From NCBI RefSeq assembly GCF_963665995.1, contig NZ_OY762512.1, positions 1,178,001-1,242,000 on the forward strand: DNA of 64,000 nucleotides. The letters run 5' to 3'. Below the pieces are notes generated by a model. It searched no databases. It was not told where the DNA came from and saw only the letters and a list, made by a program, of their open reading frames with translations. The position numbers and the translations under genes were made by a program. Below, piece after piece: positions 34,447-44,035 of this stretch. The DNA is from Pleurocapsa sp. FMAR1. GTDB lineage: Bacteria > Cyanobacteriota > Cyanobacteriia > Cyanobacteriales > Xenococcaceae. The first letter of the stretch is position 1. Every line of letters starts with the position of its first letter.

Positions 34447-35617
34447 TTAAAGTTCTGGAATATCAAATTCATTTTTAGCAGCTAAGTAATGTTTAATGAT
34501 AGTTTCAGGACTGTTGCCAGATATTCTTGCAACAGTAGCAATATCCCAACCATCTCGGATTAATCTAGTAATAAAAGTGTGTCGCAGAGAATAGGGACGA
34601 AAAGCCTTTTCTAATCTCTCGTCTTCTATCAAGCCACTTACAATAGTTTTCCAGTAGCGTCTATTAAATGTTTTCTGGTTTACATAACCCAGTGACACGC
34701 TAGGAAATATTAAATTATGTTTATTTTCAGAAGTAGCCATTGTATTGAGTAGTGTCTTTAGCTGCTGATTAATTGGGAACAGTCTGATTTCATGTGTCTT
34801 AGTATGAGGTAGCAAGATACCTTGGCTGTAGGCTTTATTAAATCGAATATAAAGCCTGTCATTATTACGTTTAATATCATCCCAAGTTAAAGCATGACAT
34901 TCACTAGGTCTACATCCCACTAAACTAATGAAGTCAATCATGGGAGCATAGTATGAGTGAGGATAAATACTGCTGGGTTTGACATATTCATCACTATAGA
35001 ATGCACTGACTATAGCCTTTACTTCATGTGGGTTCATAAGCCTCGATAGGCTTCTTACCTTTGTTTGCTATTGATATTGCAGCATATATATTGCGCTCTA
35101 TCTTTCCCATCTTAACTGCCAGATTAACTGAAGGATTGAGGCAGTTAGAGAAGATAGGTAATATTGAACCCGAACTATAGCGAGTCAATAAGTGAGCTAC
35201 AAATTCACTAGCTCTATCAAGTTCCAATAGTTCTTTTGGTGTTTTACCTAGGTAGTGTTTTTCATATTGTGTCCAATGCTTTTTCTTTGTAGTAGCAGCA
35301 ACTCTTTCCTTACTTATTTCTTTATACGTTTGCCAAAGATCAATTAAACTTGGTTGCTTATTTGCTAATTGAAGTCTTGAAGCTCTTCTAATACTATACT
35401 TGGCGAGCGTTTGATCGTAATTTTCTGTTTCAATATCTGAGTTGATTATGTTTGCCAGCCTAATAGCAGAAGCCCAAACAACATCACTATCTTTACCTAC
35501 TGTTAAGTCTTCTTTTGTGTTTGTGGGATAGGTGAAGCGAATTTTAACTGAACCGTTTCTAACTGACAGGCTAACACGCCCAATTTTAGCTTTTCTCTCT
35601 TCGTTGTTGATATACAT
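34447..35617 (-). CDS. int: Tyrosine integrase of the element, split by an apparent +1 frameshift
   Basis: Two overlapping frames make one integrase. The first (35617-35024) holds the N-terminal and core-binding domains (MYINNEERKAKIGRVSLSVR) and ends GKKPIEAYEPT. The second (35037-34447) starts at MNPHEVKAIVSAFYSDEYVK and carries the catalytic residues: R in GCRPSECHALTW, HTKTHEIR, H-xx-R in YSLRHTFITRL, and Y in IIKHYLAAKNE. Skipping one base after a CCC codon (GAA CCC A CAT GAA) restores PIEAYEPHEVKAIV. The region is one base out of frame but otherwise intact. It may be a programmed +1 shift, a sequencing error or a recent inactivating mutation. It reads away from the adjacent tRNA-Pro. 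Confidence 0.8.
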
Positions 35618-35641
35618 AGTGTTTCACCGATCTGGTGCTAA

Positions 35642-35662
35642 CACACGATTTACACACGATTT
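35642..35662. repeat. Candidate integrase arm sites, right end
   Basis: CACACGATTTA is repeated in tandem (CACACGATTTACACACGATT) between the integrase start and the tRNA. The same 11-base period and core word occur at the left end (11867-11896), in the same orientation. Confidence 0.55.
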
Positions 35663-35821
35663 AAAAAGAGAACAGAGAAAACAGCCTTATTTGACCAGCC
35701 AATTTGATAATATAGCCACAGCATTTAAATAAATTAAAAATATTTGTAAGTCTTTAACCCGCTTATTTTCAAAACATTTATTAAAAAACACTGAACAATG
35801 TTATGATATCTACTTGTGAAA

Positions 35822-35861
35822 ACGGGGCGTAGCGCAGCTTGGTAGCGTACCACTTTGGGGT
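35822..35861 (+). repeat. Right attachment site (attR) inside tRNA-Pro
   Basis: Identical to 11764-11803 over 40 bases. The crossover is therefore in the 5' half of the tRNA, up to the anticodon loop, rather than in the more usual 3' half. Confidence 0.9.
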
Positions 35862-35896
35862 AGTGGGGGTCGTGGGTTCAAATCCCGCCGCTCCGA
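35823..35896 (+). tRNA. tRNA-Pro (anticodon GGG)
   Basis: The 74-base cloverleaf is complete: acceptor CGGGGCG/CGCTCCG (one G-U), D-stem GCGC/GCGT, anticodon stem CCACT/AGTGG with loop TTGGGGT, T-stem GTGGG/CCCGC with loop TTCAAAT, discriminator A, no encoded CCA. Positions 34-36 are GGG, which reads CCC and CCU proline codons. Its first half is the right copy of the 40-base att repeat, so its 5' half and promoter are supplied by the element. A weak -10 (TATGAT, 35802-35807) precedes it without a good -35. Confidence 0.95.
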
Positions 35897-36093
35897 TATA
35901 ATTGAAAGCTTCTGTGTGAAAGGGTTTTGTCGTTTTTAGGGACATTTTTGAACTGTGCCTGATTCTCAATAAGTAGGGCTTTTCTGGTATTTTTTGGGGG
36001 GTTTAAAGTTAAAATTGGTAGAAGATTGGTAGACGGATTTTAGCCTTTAACTATTCATGATTCAAAGCGATATCAGCATTATCAGTAGACAAA

Positions 36094-37185
36094 GTGGTAG
36101 ACAAAAAAAAAGGCAAAAGCAATAGTAAAGATTGAATCAGATAAAGGCTGGCTTAGACTGAGATTTACTCATGCTGCTAAAAGACGTGCCTTTGCGCTTA
36201 GTTTACCAGACACTATAATTAATCGTAAATTGAGCAGCGACCCCGCGTCGGCGTAAGACGCAAGGGAACGCGCTGCTTCTGCCGAACAGAAAGAAAGGCA
36301 AATAGAGCTAGATATTCTTTCTAGTAATTTTGACTCCACTCTACAAAGATACAAACTGCAGAAAACAAAGGAAGAGATTGAAGCAGATTTAGTAACTGCC
36401 GAAGAGTTGATTTTAAAATTTATCGAGTACAAATTTAAGTTTGTATCTTCACCTCGTTTCTCGGAAAAATATCAAACTGTTTTGACTCATTTGAAATCTT
36501 TCAGTTTAAAAAAGAAGAATGCTGTTAGCTCTTTAGCTAATCAATCTGCCATCGATTTTAAGCCAGATTATTCTGGGCAATTTTATCAATATTTGGCAGA
36601 GAAACTAGCACCAGTGACTCTTAAACAATCTATTGTCTGGTTGTCTGCTTGTTGGCAATGGGGAACAGAGCAAGAAATAGTTGAATTTAATCCTTGGAAA
36701 CCTTTGATTAAGAGAGTTAAAGTTCCGCCCAAGCAAATGCCTAAACCCTTTACTTCAGAAGAAATAAAAGCAATTATTTAAGGATTTGAGCAAGATAAGT
36801 ATTACTCTCATTACACTGGGTTTGTCGAATTTCTATTTGGTACGGGTTGCAGAACTGGAGAAGTTATTGGCTTATGCTGGAAACATCTAAACGAAGACTG
36901 TTCAGCAGTTTGGATTGGCGAGAGTTTAAGTAGAGGGATCACAAAAGCAACCAAAACTAATAGAGCTAGAACAATTACCCTGACATCTAAACTGCGATCG
37001 CTTTTACTTTTAATGAAATCTGAAGATATCGATCCAGATAAATCTGTTTTTACATCTTCAAAAGGTAATCCTATTGACGACCATAATTTTAGAAACCGAG
37101 CTTGGAAATCGGTTTTATCTAGAGTAGGTGTGGAATACAGAAAGCCTTATAATACTCGCCATACATTGCAAATGGCAAACCACTA
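36094..37185 (+). pseudogene. Second tyrosine integrase, broken (arm domain type)
   Basis: The arm domain (KAIVKIESDKGWLRLRFTHA, then RAFALSLPDTIINRKL), the core-binding part (KFVSSPRFSEKYQTVLTHLK) and the catalytic part (FLFGTGCRTGEVIGLCWKHL, YNTRHT) are all recognisable. Lesions: an apparent frameshift near 36115, a GC-rich repeat at 36234-36277 that brings an in-frame TAA (36254-36256), a TAA at 36779-36781 and loss of the end after YNTRHT, including the tyrosine. It is on the 3' side of tRNA-Pro in the opposite orientation to the first integrase, so a second element probably used this tRNA too. Confidence 0.85.
36234..36277. repeat. GC-rich palindromic repeat (copy c) inside integrase pseudogene
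   Basis: AGCGACCCCGCGTCGGCGTA followed by AGACGCAAGGGAACGCGCT interrupts the integrase frame between NRKL and SAEQKERQIELDI. It shares GCGTCGGCGTAAGACGCAAG with the copy at 9.3 kb. Confidence 0.75.
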
Positions 37186-37197
37186 GTTATCTAATTA

Positions 37198-38024
37198 ATG
37201 TATTCGACAAAACCGAGTTTTGTTTATGGTTTTCATGGGATAGATAGAGATGCTGCTATCCATATTTTGAATCAAGAAGATAATTTTCGTCATAGCAACA
37301 ACTCCTATGACTGGCTGGGAAATGGGATCTACTTCTGGGAAAATAACTATCAAAGAGCTATTCAATACGCTCAAGAAAACAGCAAAAGGTCTAACTCAAC
37401 AATAAAAACTCCTTTTGTTTTGGGGGCTGTTCTAGATTTAGGGAACTGTCTCGATCTCCTCGCTCAAAAGTACATCGATTATTTATCAATTGCTTTCAAT
37501 GTTTTAGAGCAATATTTAGAAAGAGAAAATAAACTTCTTCCTATGAATTCTGCCTTCGGAAAATCTGATTTTGACGAGTGACCCCGCGCCGAGGCAAGAG
37601 GTGAGACCCCCGCGCATGGTTCAACAGTTTGACGGGCGGTATAAACGTCGCAGCAAAGCTACGACGACACGTCCTCCTCAACGGGGGGAACCCCCCTTCG
37701 GGTGAAGCAGTTTGCTTATGCCAGGGAACCCTTTCAGCATTTGCTCATGGGGGAAACCCCTAAGACCGCAATGCTTCACCGCAACGCAACTGTCTCACCG
37801 CGTCGCCGCTACTGCGCCTACGGCGAATGCTCACCTAGCAAAGGAAGAGGGTATATATTTTGATTCTGTTCGAGCAGCTTTTTTAGAGGGGAAGCCTTTG
37901 TATCCAGGCTCAATGTTTAGAAAATAGAACCATATTCAAATAGCAGTTATTAACCCTAACTGTATCAAGGGAATATTTTTACCAAGAGAGGAAGTAAACT
38001 TCCCCTCAGATGATTTCACTAATT
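37198..38024 (+). pseudogene. ART-like domain protein, interrupted by GC-rich repeats
   Basis: The first 127 codons (PSFVYGFHGIDRDAAIHILN, then YDWLGNGIYFWENNYQRAIQ and YAQEN) resemble a widespread bacterial family with the pattern GFHG...W-G-GIYFWE...A-YA, which looks like an ADP-ribosyltransferase-type fold. After FGKSDFDE the frame enters GC-rich repeats (37575-37842). The family's C-terminal part then resumes (YFDSVRAAFLEGKPLYPGSM, a TAG, then NHIQIAVINPNCIKGIFLPR). The gene is thus split by a repeat cluster and a nonsense codon. The biochemical role of the family is not known to me. Confidence 0.6.
37575..37842. repeat. GC-rich palindromic repeat cluster (copy d)
   Basis: About 270 bases with several hairpins (CGGGGGGAACCCCCC, CATGGGGGAAACCCC). 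It contains the shared words GACCCCCGCGCATGGTTCAA and TGCTCACCTAG found at 9.2, 9.4 and 43.9 kb. Sits inside the ART-like pseudogene. Confidence 0.75.
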
Positions 38025-38046
38025 GAGAATGTATTCTAGAAAGATT

Positions 38047-38740
38047 CTAAGCAAACTCTTTAAGAGAATGAATCATCCCACAAGACTTATCAAATAGCAC
38101 TTCAGCCGTTCCCGTATCTCCATGCCTGGCTTTAGCTAAAATCAACTCTAAAATTCCTGGTTGGGAAGTATTGGCATCGTAATATTCATCCCAATAAGCA
38201 AAGATAATATTATCTGCTACCATTTCCAGAATTCCTGACTGAGAAAGATCTGACATCATCGGACGTTTATTTTGTCTGCCCTCTACTCCCCGATTAACTT
38301 GAGATAAAGCTAAGACAGGTACTTCCCAATTCTCCTGCTAGTTGATACAAACCCCTACCGACATCACCAAGTTCATAACTGCGATTGCCACTATTGTCAG
38401 ATGCCATCATTTGCAAATAGTCCACAATGACTAAACCTAATTTGCCCTCTCTGGCTTTAACTTGACGAGCCTGTGAAGCAATTCTGGCTACACTAATTCC
38501 TCGATTCTCATTCATGTAAAGGGGAAACTCTGCGGCAATTTCAAGCACTTTAGCGATACTTTCATTTTTCGCGTCAGTGAGTTCAGATAACCTAGCACGA
38601 TATTTACGAAGGCGATCGCCATTAATCGGAGTTATATCTAAATACTGATAGCAATCTAAACGACTTATCAAACTCCAAAGCCGATATTTCATGTGGTTTT
38701 TGGTCATTTTCAAAGGAAAACAACTATAGGTAACTTATGT
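38047..38740 (-). pseudogene. Replicative helicase DnaB fragment, frameshifted
   Basis: The C-terminal RecA-like domain is readable in two frames: EMTKNHMKYRLWSLISRL to LGLVIVDYLQMMASDNSGNR, then after a one-base shift near 38330 QVNRGVEGRQNKRPMMSDLS and GILELILAKARHGDTGTAEV. A second shift lies near 38705 (SLE/MTKN). The Walker A part and N-terminal domain are missing. It is probably debris of a mobile element or phage rather than the chromosomal dnaB. Confidence 0.85.
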
Positions 38741-38819
38741 TGAATGATAGTATTGCAAAGCCAGATAAAGAGCGATCGCATCGCCTAAATTCAATGATTT
38801 TTAGAAGACTCTTATATGT

Positions 38820-40594
38820 ATTTAAGCTAAGCTTGCCAACCTCGCCAGTCAGTATTTGATCGCTCTCGAAAAGATGTGGTTTTAAATATTTCCGACCTTA
38901 CGGCTTCTTGGGAAGGAGAATCGGGGCAACTGAATACAGCAATTACTAATCTTCAAAATGAAACTGGTCGTTCGGCATTGAGGTTAGAACCAGTCAGTTC
39001 TCAGGGAAGTGAGCTTTATTACATTTTGCGTACTCGATTGTTTAAAGAGCTTCTAGAAGAATCAGTAATTAATGATGTGGCACAAGTTTATGCTAAATCG
39101 GTCAAAGATGCCAAAGAGATGGACGTTACTAATGCGAATCCCGATTCTTATGCTGCTCAATTGATAGAATCATATTCTTTTCATTTCTCCATCCGAGACT
39201 TATATGCTCGCTTTAAAGAAAATCCTGGTTTTCAGCAGACAAGAGGCTTGATTCGTTTATTACGAGCAGTAGTTGCAAATATTTATGATACTAATCAAGC
39301 TGAACGGCTAATGCTGATTCATCTTTACGATCTTGACTTAAATAATGATGAAATACTATTTGAAGTCAAAGCCATCAATTCCAGTTTGGGAGAAGCGATC
39401 GCTCATGATATTGCCAAAGAGGGTTTTTCAGTTGCCGAACAACAAGATAAAAAGTTAAACACTACAGATTTTCAAGATGTCGCCAAGCTAATTTTAGTGG
39501 CATCTCTGGCTAATATTCCCAATGCCACCCATGGTTTACGAGAAGCTGAAGACCAAGAATATAAAAACCGTATTTTGTTCCTGACAGGCTCTCACGAAAC
39601 GATGGAGCGAATTATCGAGCAAGCAAGACAGCGTAGGGCGATCCTGACAATTAAAGCAGAACAAGAGCGCGAGCGCATTTCCCCCAGAGATCCGCAATAT
39701 ATTGAAGCTGATAAAAGTCTCGACCAGATTCAACTCAGCCTCCGCAGTGCATTACAAGAGACATTTACCACTTTGGTTTATCCCTCAAGGAATGGTTTTC
39801 GCTTTACTGATTGTCGTATTTACTTCCAAGGGAATCTGTTTGATGGCGAAGCTTTAATCCGTAACACCCTAGAAAAAGCGCACAAGTTTACGAAAGATAT
39901 AGCCTCTGAAACTTTTCGTAAGAAGTGTCAAGCCCGACTTTTTGCAGGACAGAAAACATCTTCTTGGAATGAAGTAAAACGATGTGCTGCTACTCAAACA
40001 GATTGGAATTTTGATCATCCTAAAGCACTGGAAGAATTGAAGAAACAAATGCTCGAACAAGAAGTTTGGGTAGATGAAGGGGGTGCGATTAATACTTAAC
40101 CACCGCCACCAGAAACAACAGTGGGGATTAAAGAAATCAGTCGAGATGAAAATACAGGAGAAGTAATCCAGAAAATCAGCCCTACTAATGGCAATGATGT
40201 TAAATATGAAATTGCGGACGGGCGCGGTCTTTGCGGGTGGAAACGCTCCCGTCCAGGGAGCTTGTTCCACACCCGCGGTGGGGGTTTCCCCCATGAGCGA
40301 CCCGTTCAAGAAGGCGAGCGCGAACCTTCGAGCGCATCTAGTTCTGTAGGCAATGCCCTTGGAGGCTATAAAGCATTTAAAACTAAAGATCTTTGCTTGA
40401 GATTTAAGTGTTTTGATACTGAAGACAAAAATAATTAGGGTGCATCTATTCTGTGGAGAAACAGAATTATCCTTAAACATCGAGTTTATCAAGATTCCGA
40501 TGAGTGGAAAGTAGAATTTCAGGCAATTCCCAAGGGTGAAATTCGATATACCACAAGTTATGCGATCGCTCAACTAGCTAAAGACATCACTTGA
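38820..40594 (+). pseudogene. Decayed DUF499-family ATPase (defence-island gene)
   Basis: The frame reads RQSVFDRSRKDVVLNISDLT, FHFSIRDLYARFKENPGFQQ, TRGLIRLLRAVVANIYDTNQ and VASLANIPNATHGLREAED, characteristic of DUF499 proteins. These large ATPases are found with DUF1156 methyltransferases in defence islands. The N-terminal ATP-binding part is missing and the section after GLREAED appears deleted. A TAA at 40097-40099 precedes PPPPETTVGIKEISRDENTG, and a GC-rich repeat (40212-40338) splits the C-terminal beta domain, which resumes FKTKDLCLRFKCFD...RYTTSYAIAQ. The 407-codon open part could still be translated but should be inactive. Confidence 0.75.
40212..40338. repeat. GC-rich palindromic repeat cluster (copy e)
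   Basis: Contains hairpins such as CGCTCCCGTCCAGGGAGC and GGTGGGGGTTTCCCCC with GAGCGACCCGTTCAAG. Interrupts the DUF499 pseudogene near its 3' end. Confidence 0.7.
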
Positions 40595-41119
40595 TTTTAT
40601 GTTAAGGCGATCGCATTATTGCATAGCTAATGTCCATACCTGCTATTTATATGGTCAAGCTCTAATTAGTTAGAAGCCTAATCGTTGTCAGTACAATAAA
40701 ATATAGGTCACTCAAAACATCAATTCTATTGTTTATGATTGTTTATTGTTGACGGCTGATAGCAAAATTCTTAATTACGCTGGAGTGAAAACTTTGAAAT
40801 AGTATACTTGATTATCTTTAGAGATCGCATTATTTAGTTTAAAGCTTTAGCCAAGGCTAGAGGTATGAATCTTGATAAGCTAATTGAAGAATTAAGCACC
40901 ATTGCTTTAGCGGAATCTGATGTTGAGACTAGATTTCGCGCTGGCGATCGCAAGTCCGAGTAAATTAGTATAGTAAAGCTACGGTTTTTTCGTTGTTACG
41001 GTATTTTTACGCGAATAAAATTGTTTTGTATTATTTTTTTACAAACAGCAAAATTTCAGTACAGTTTTATGCTTGTTTTAAAAGCTGTACTGAAAACAGA
41101 TAACTGGTTGCCATCATTG
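40595..41119. other. Gene-free region left of hemH
   Basis: No convincing gene. A 32-codon frame at 40866-40964 (MNLDKLIEELSTIALAESDV) looks protein-like but is too short to assign and may be the start of a lost gene. Two HIP1 or near-HIP1 words are present. Confidence 0.35.
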
Positions 41120-42283
41120 TTACAAAATGCCTACCATATGGAGAGGACCACTACCACTAATTAACTCAACCAATAAACCAATAAAGCCCAACATCGCCAA
41201 ACGACCATTCCAAACTTCGGCAGCAGTAGTCAAACCCCATTGCCATTTTTCCTGGGGATACATTTTCATGTTTTTCTTAGGATGAGTTACATCTGCAAAG
41301 GTATGAGGAGCCGCATCCAATGAATCGGTGACTAAATGAGCTAGTGAATCGATAAAGCCAGGGTGAACATTAAGAGCAGGTACGCGATAGAAGTTTTTGA
41401 CTCCCGCTTCTTCTGCTACTTCGCGATATTCAATATCTATTTCCTGTAACGTTTCAATATGTTCGGAAACAAAGCTGATGGGTACGACGGCTAAGTCTTC
41501 AATTCCTTGTTCACCCAACTCTCTAAGAGCATCATCGGTATAAGGCTGTAGCCATTCAACAGGACCTACCTTGCTTTGATATGCTAGGGTGTATTGGTTG
41601 GGTCGTCCCAGAGTTTGCATAATTAAGCGGGTACACTCTTGAATTTCTTGCTGATAGGGATCTCCCGCTTCTTCTACATAGCTGACGGGAACACCATGCG
41701 CGCTAAAAAACACATGAGCCTGATCTGGAGCGGGGAATTTGTCTAGTTCTTGTCCAATCAAATCTGCCATTGCTTGCAGATAGCCTTGATTATCGTACCA
41801 AGAGGAAATTAATGTATATTTAACATCCTGTAGAACCCGATCGGTATTCCACATTTCTTCTAAAATACGGAAGCTAGAACCACTGGTGCTAATGGAGAAT
41901 TGCGGATAAAGTGGCAAAACTACCACTTCTTTGATGCCGTCTCTTTTTATTTGGGCGATCGCTTCTTCTGTAAAGGGATGCCAATAGCGCATACCAATAT
42001 AAATCTTGGCATCTTGACCCATCTCCTTGAGTTTGGCTTCTAAAGCTTTTGCCTGTGCTTCAGTTATTTCTCTTAAAGGAGAACCTCCGCCAATTTCTAG
42101 ATAGTTTGCTTGAGATGTTTTGGCTCTTAAAGTAGAAATTAACCAAGCCAAAGGTTTCTGTAACGCTTTAACGGGTAAACGAATAATTTCTGGATCAGAA
42201 AATAAATTGTACAAAAAAGGACGGACATCTTCGATTTTGTCGGGTCCGCCTAGATTGAGTAGTAAAACTCCAATACGACCCAT
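41120..42283 (-). CDS. hemH: Ferrochelatase with C-terminal chlorophyll-binding-type helix
   Basis: Ferrochelatase inserts Fe2+ into protoporphyrin IX to make heme. The catalytic part (1-320) starts [20 protein letters not shown] and contains [18 protein letters not shown] (metal-site His), [17 protein letters not shown] and [17 protein letters not shown]. As usual in cyanobacteria, a linker leads to a single LHC/HLIP-like membrane helix: [20 protein letters not shown], with the chlorophyll-binding ExxNxR motif. This anchors the enzyme in the thylakoid and links heme to chlorophyll supply. Confidence 0.97.
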   Translation of the reverse strand: MGRIGVLLLNLGGPDKIEDVRPFLYNLFSDPEIIRLPVKALQKPLAWLISTLRAKTSQANYLEIGGGSPLREITEAQAKALEAKLKEMGQDAKIYIGMRYWHPFTEEAIAQIKRDGIKEVVVLPLYPQFSISTSGSSFRILEEMWNTDRVLQDVKYTLISSWYDNQGYLQAMADLIGQELDKFPAPDQAHVFFSAHGVPVSYVEEAGDPYQQEIQECTRLIMQTLGRPNQYTLAYQSKVGPVEWLQPYTDDALRELGEQGIEDLAVVPISFVSEHIETLQEIDIEYREVAEEAGVKNFYRVPALNVHPGFIDSLAHLVTDSLDAAPHTFADVTHPKKNMKMYPQEKWQWGLTTAAEVWNGRLAMLGFIGLLVELISGSGPLHMVGIL

Positions 42284-42532
42284 AGTTCTAATAGCTTATT
42301 TAAATTTTTAGTTTCTTTACTAATTTTAACAATATATCTTTTCTTTAGGTTTGATTGTTACGAGTATACAGAACTTAATCGATTATATATACACATTTTG
42401 CAGTATTATAGTATTTTTTTGTAACTGAATAAACTAGACAAAGACCAAGCCATACTATCTCTTAAGTCGCTAATATAGTTTTCGTCGAGTAAAATTTTCC
42501 TGTTATCTACATACTTAGATATTTTTTTGATT

Positions 42533-43081
42533 ATGTCCGTGATTACCCTACTGCAACCGAATTTGATTCTTGGAGCGACTATTTTTGATTTAACGCCTCA
42601 AATACTCCAGAAATATAATATTAACGGGTTGATTTTAGATGTGGACGAAACCCTGGTTCCTTTTAAACAAAGGGAAGCTTCCGAGGAATTACAGCGGTGG
42701 ATTGAGCAAATTCGACAAGCAACTCCTATTTGGTTAGTTAGTAATAATATTAGTCATAATCGCATCGGCAACATTGCCAAATCTGTTGATTTACCCTTTA
42801 TTTCTGCTGCCAAAAAACCTTCTCGTCGTCGCCTCAGAGAGGCTGCAAAGGCAATGGAACTACCCGTAGAAAAAATTGCTATGGTTGGCGATCGCTTGTT
42901 TACTGATGTTTTAGCTGGTAATCGTTTGGGAATGTTTACCATTTTGGTCGAACCAATGATCGATCCTTTAGTAGCGGTTCGCTCTCATCCCATCCGCGAT
43001 TTTGAAATTTGGCTATCAGAGTCTATCGGCGTATCTTTAGTAGCGAATCGAGATAATGTTACAAAAAGCAACAACTCTTGA
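42533..43081 (+). CDS. YqeG-family HAD phosphatase
   Basis: The start at ATG 42533 (MSVITLLQPNLILGATIFDL) is preferred to an upstream TTG. HAD motif I is DVDETLVPF (catalytic Asp pair), motif II is near WLVSNNIS, and motif III is KKPSRRRL followed by MVGDRLFTDVLAGNRLGM. This is the YqeG (HAD IIIA) type, small cytoplasmic phosphatases; plant relatives dephosphorylate phosphatidylglycerol phosphate. That role is plausible here because cyanobacteria need phosphatidylglycerol in thylakoids, but it is an inference. Confidence 0.85.
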   Translation: MSVITLLQPNLILGATIFDLTPQILQKYNINGLILDVDETLVPFKQREASEELQRWIEQIRQATPIWLVSNNISHNRIGNIAKSVDLPFISAAKKPSRRRLREAAKAMELPVEKIAMVGDRLFTDVLAGNRLGMFTILVEPMIDPLVAVRSHPIRDFEIWLSESIGVSLVANRDNVTKSNNS

Positions 43082-44035
43082 TTGAGCTAAATATAAAGAA
43101 TATATTACGAATTGACTGCTCACCGCCGTAAACGATCGGTGATTCCCAGTTATTAGTTATTGGTTCTTAGTTCAATTAACGTGCATGACTAAATACTAAA
43201 AACTAAATACTAAAAACTAAATCGTCATAAATGACGGGGTTTTCGACCCATTTACTAAACGATAAAGATGTGTCTAAAACTGTTCAGTTGGAATTTGTTT
43301 GACACCGAGGACAGCAATTTTCATAGGTGTTAGCTAACTAATAATTGGGATAAGAAATATATAGTTTGGTAATTTTGCGCTCGGCAATTTAAACGCAGAC
43401 ATCAAAGAAATACGCTTTAAACTGTGAGATTTGAATGAAGATTTATGTAGTTGCGCTCAACTAGGCAAATTTATAAATTGAAAATATTTGTTAATACAAT
43501 TGCTACTTGCAGTTAGTTAAAAAAGCCACGTGTATTTTTATACACGCATACCAGAAAAATAGCTTCTAATCTTATTAGAATAAAAGCAATCTAAGCCAGC
43601 ATTCTCTAAATTTATTTAATTTTGAGCGGGTTTTGGGTAAAATATATTGGATATATTTGGTTAATAAACTATCAAGAATAAAGAATGTTGATGTTGATCT
43701 TTATCTCAGTATAAATATTTAAGAGAAAATACTTAGGTTGTTTTCAAACACAATCACAATCACAATCACTCAAAATAGAATTGACAACCTTGATTTTATA
43801 AAGTTTCAATAAACATCAAGCTAGTTTTATAAAGTTTTAGTAAATACTAAGCTATCAAATATTTGATTTTATGAGCGACCTCCGCGCATGGTTCAACATC
43901 AAAATTCCCCAATTCCCTACTTTCCTATCTCCCAGTCTTTCAGGATTAACAGGTGCATAACATCAGTTAAATAACTCCTACCAGATTGTTAATTCTTCAT
44001 TGGCTTTCAAAGGCACTTCATAGTTATGAGATAGG
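43082..44035. other. Long gene-free spacer with simple repeats
   Basis: About 950 bases without a credible gene. Seen: CTAAATACTAAAAA repeated (43187-43224), a hairpin CGTGTATTTTTATACACG (about 43530-43547), CACAAT in three tandem copies (43747-43770), an imperfect 31-base tandem repeat TTTTATAAAGTTT...AAGCTA (43793-43855) and a short GC-rich repeat (43873-43898). No TPP-riboswitch core (CTGAGA...ACCTGA) is seen before thiE. Confidence 0.5.
43873..43898. repeat. GC-rich repeat, short copy (f)
   Basis: GAGCGACCTCCGCGCATGGT followed by TCAAC closely matches the left end of the copies at 9219 and 37610, here without the rest of the cluster. Confidence 0.7.

Larger units (their letters stand above)
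11764..35861. mobile_element. Integrated mobile element of about 24 kb in tRNA-Pro(GGG)
   Basis: Two identical 40-base copies of the tRNA-Pro 5' half bound the region, with a tyrosine integrase inside the right end reading away from the tRNA. Repeated CACACGAT words lie inside each end. Contents: HNH endonuclease, chaperone operon, toxin-antitoxin remnant, ribbon-helix-helix proteins, a family A DNA polymerase-like protein, an RNA polymerase-like protein and many small unknown genes. No capsid, terminase, relaxase or type IV secretion gene is recognised inside, so it looks like a plasmid-like or satellite-like integrative element rather than a full prophage or ICE. Confidence 0.85.

Noticed and set aside
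37712-37927. 71-codon plus-strand frame
   Set aside because: It starts in GC-rich repeat DNA; only its end (FDSVRAAFLEGKPLYPG) is real and belongs to the ART-like pseudogene.
40121-40438. 105-codon plus-strand frame
   Set aside because: It is a piece of the DUF499 pseudogene running through a GC-rich repeat, not a separate gene.
40866-40964. 32-codon frame MNLDKLIEELSTIALAESDV
   Set aside because: Protein-like but too short to assign; kept only as a note in the gene-free region.
43082-44035. Possible TPP riboswitch before thiE
   Set aside because: The conserved CTGAGA and ACCTGA core words are not found in the spacer.
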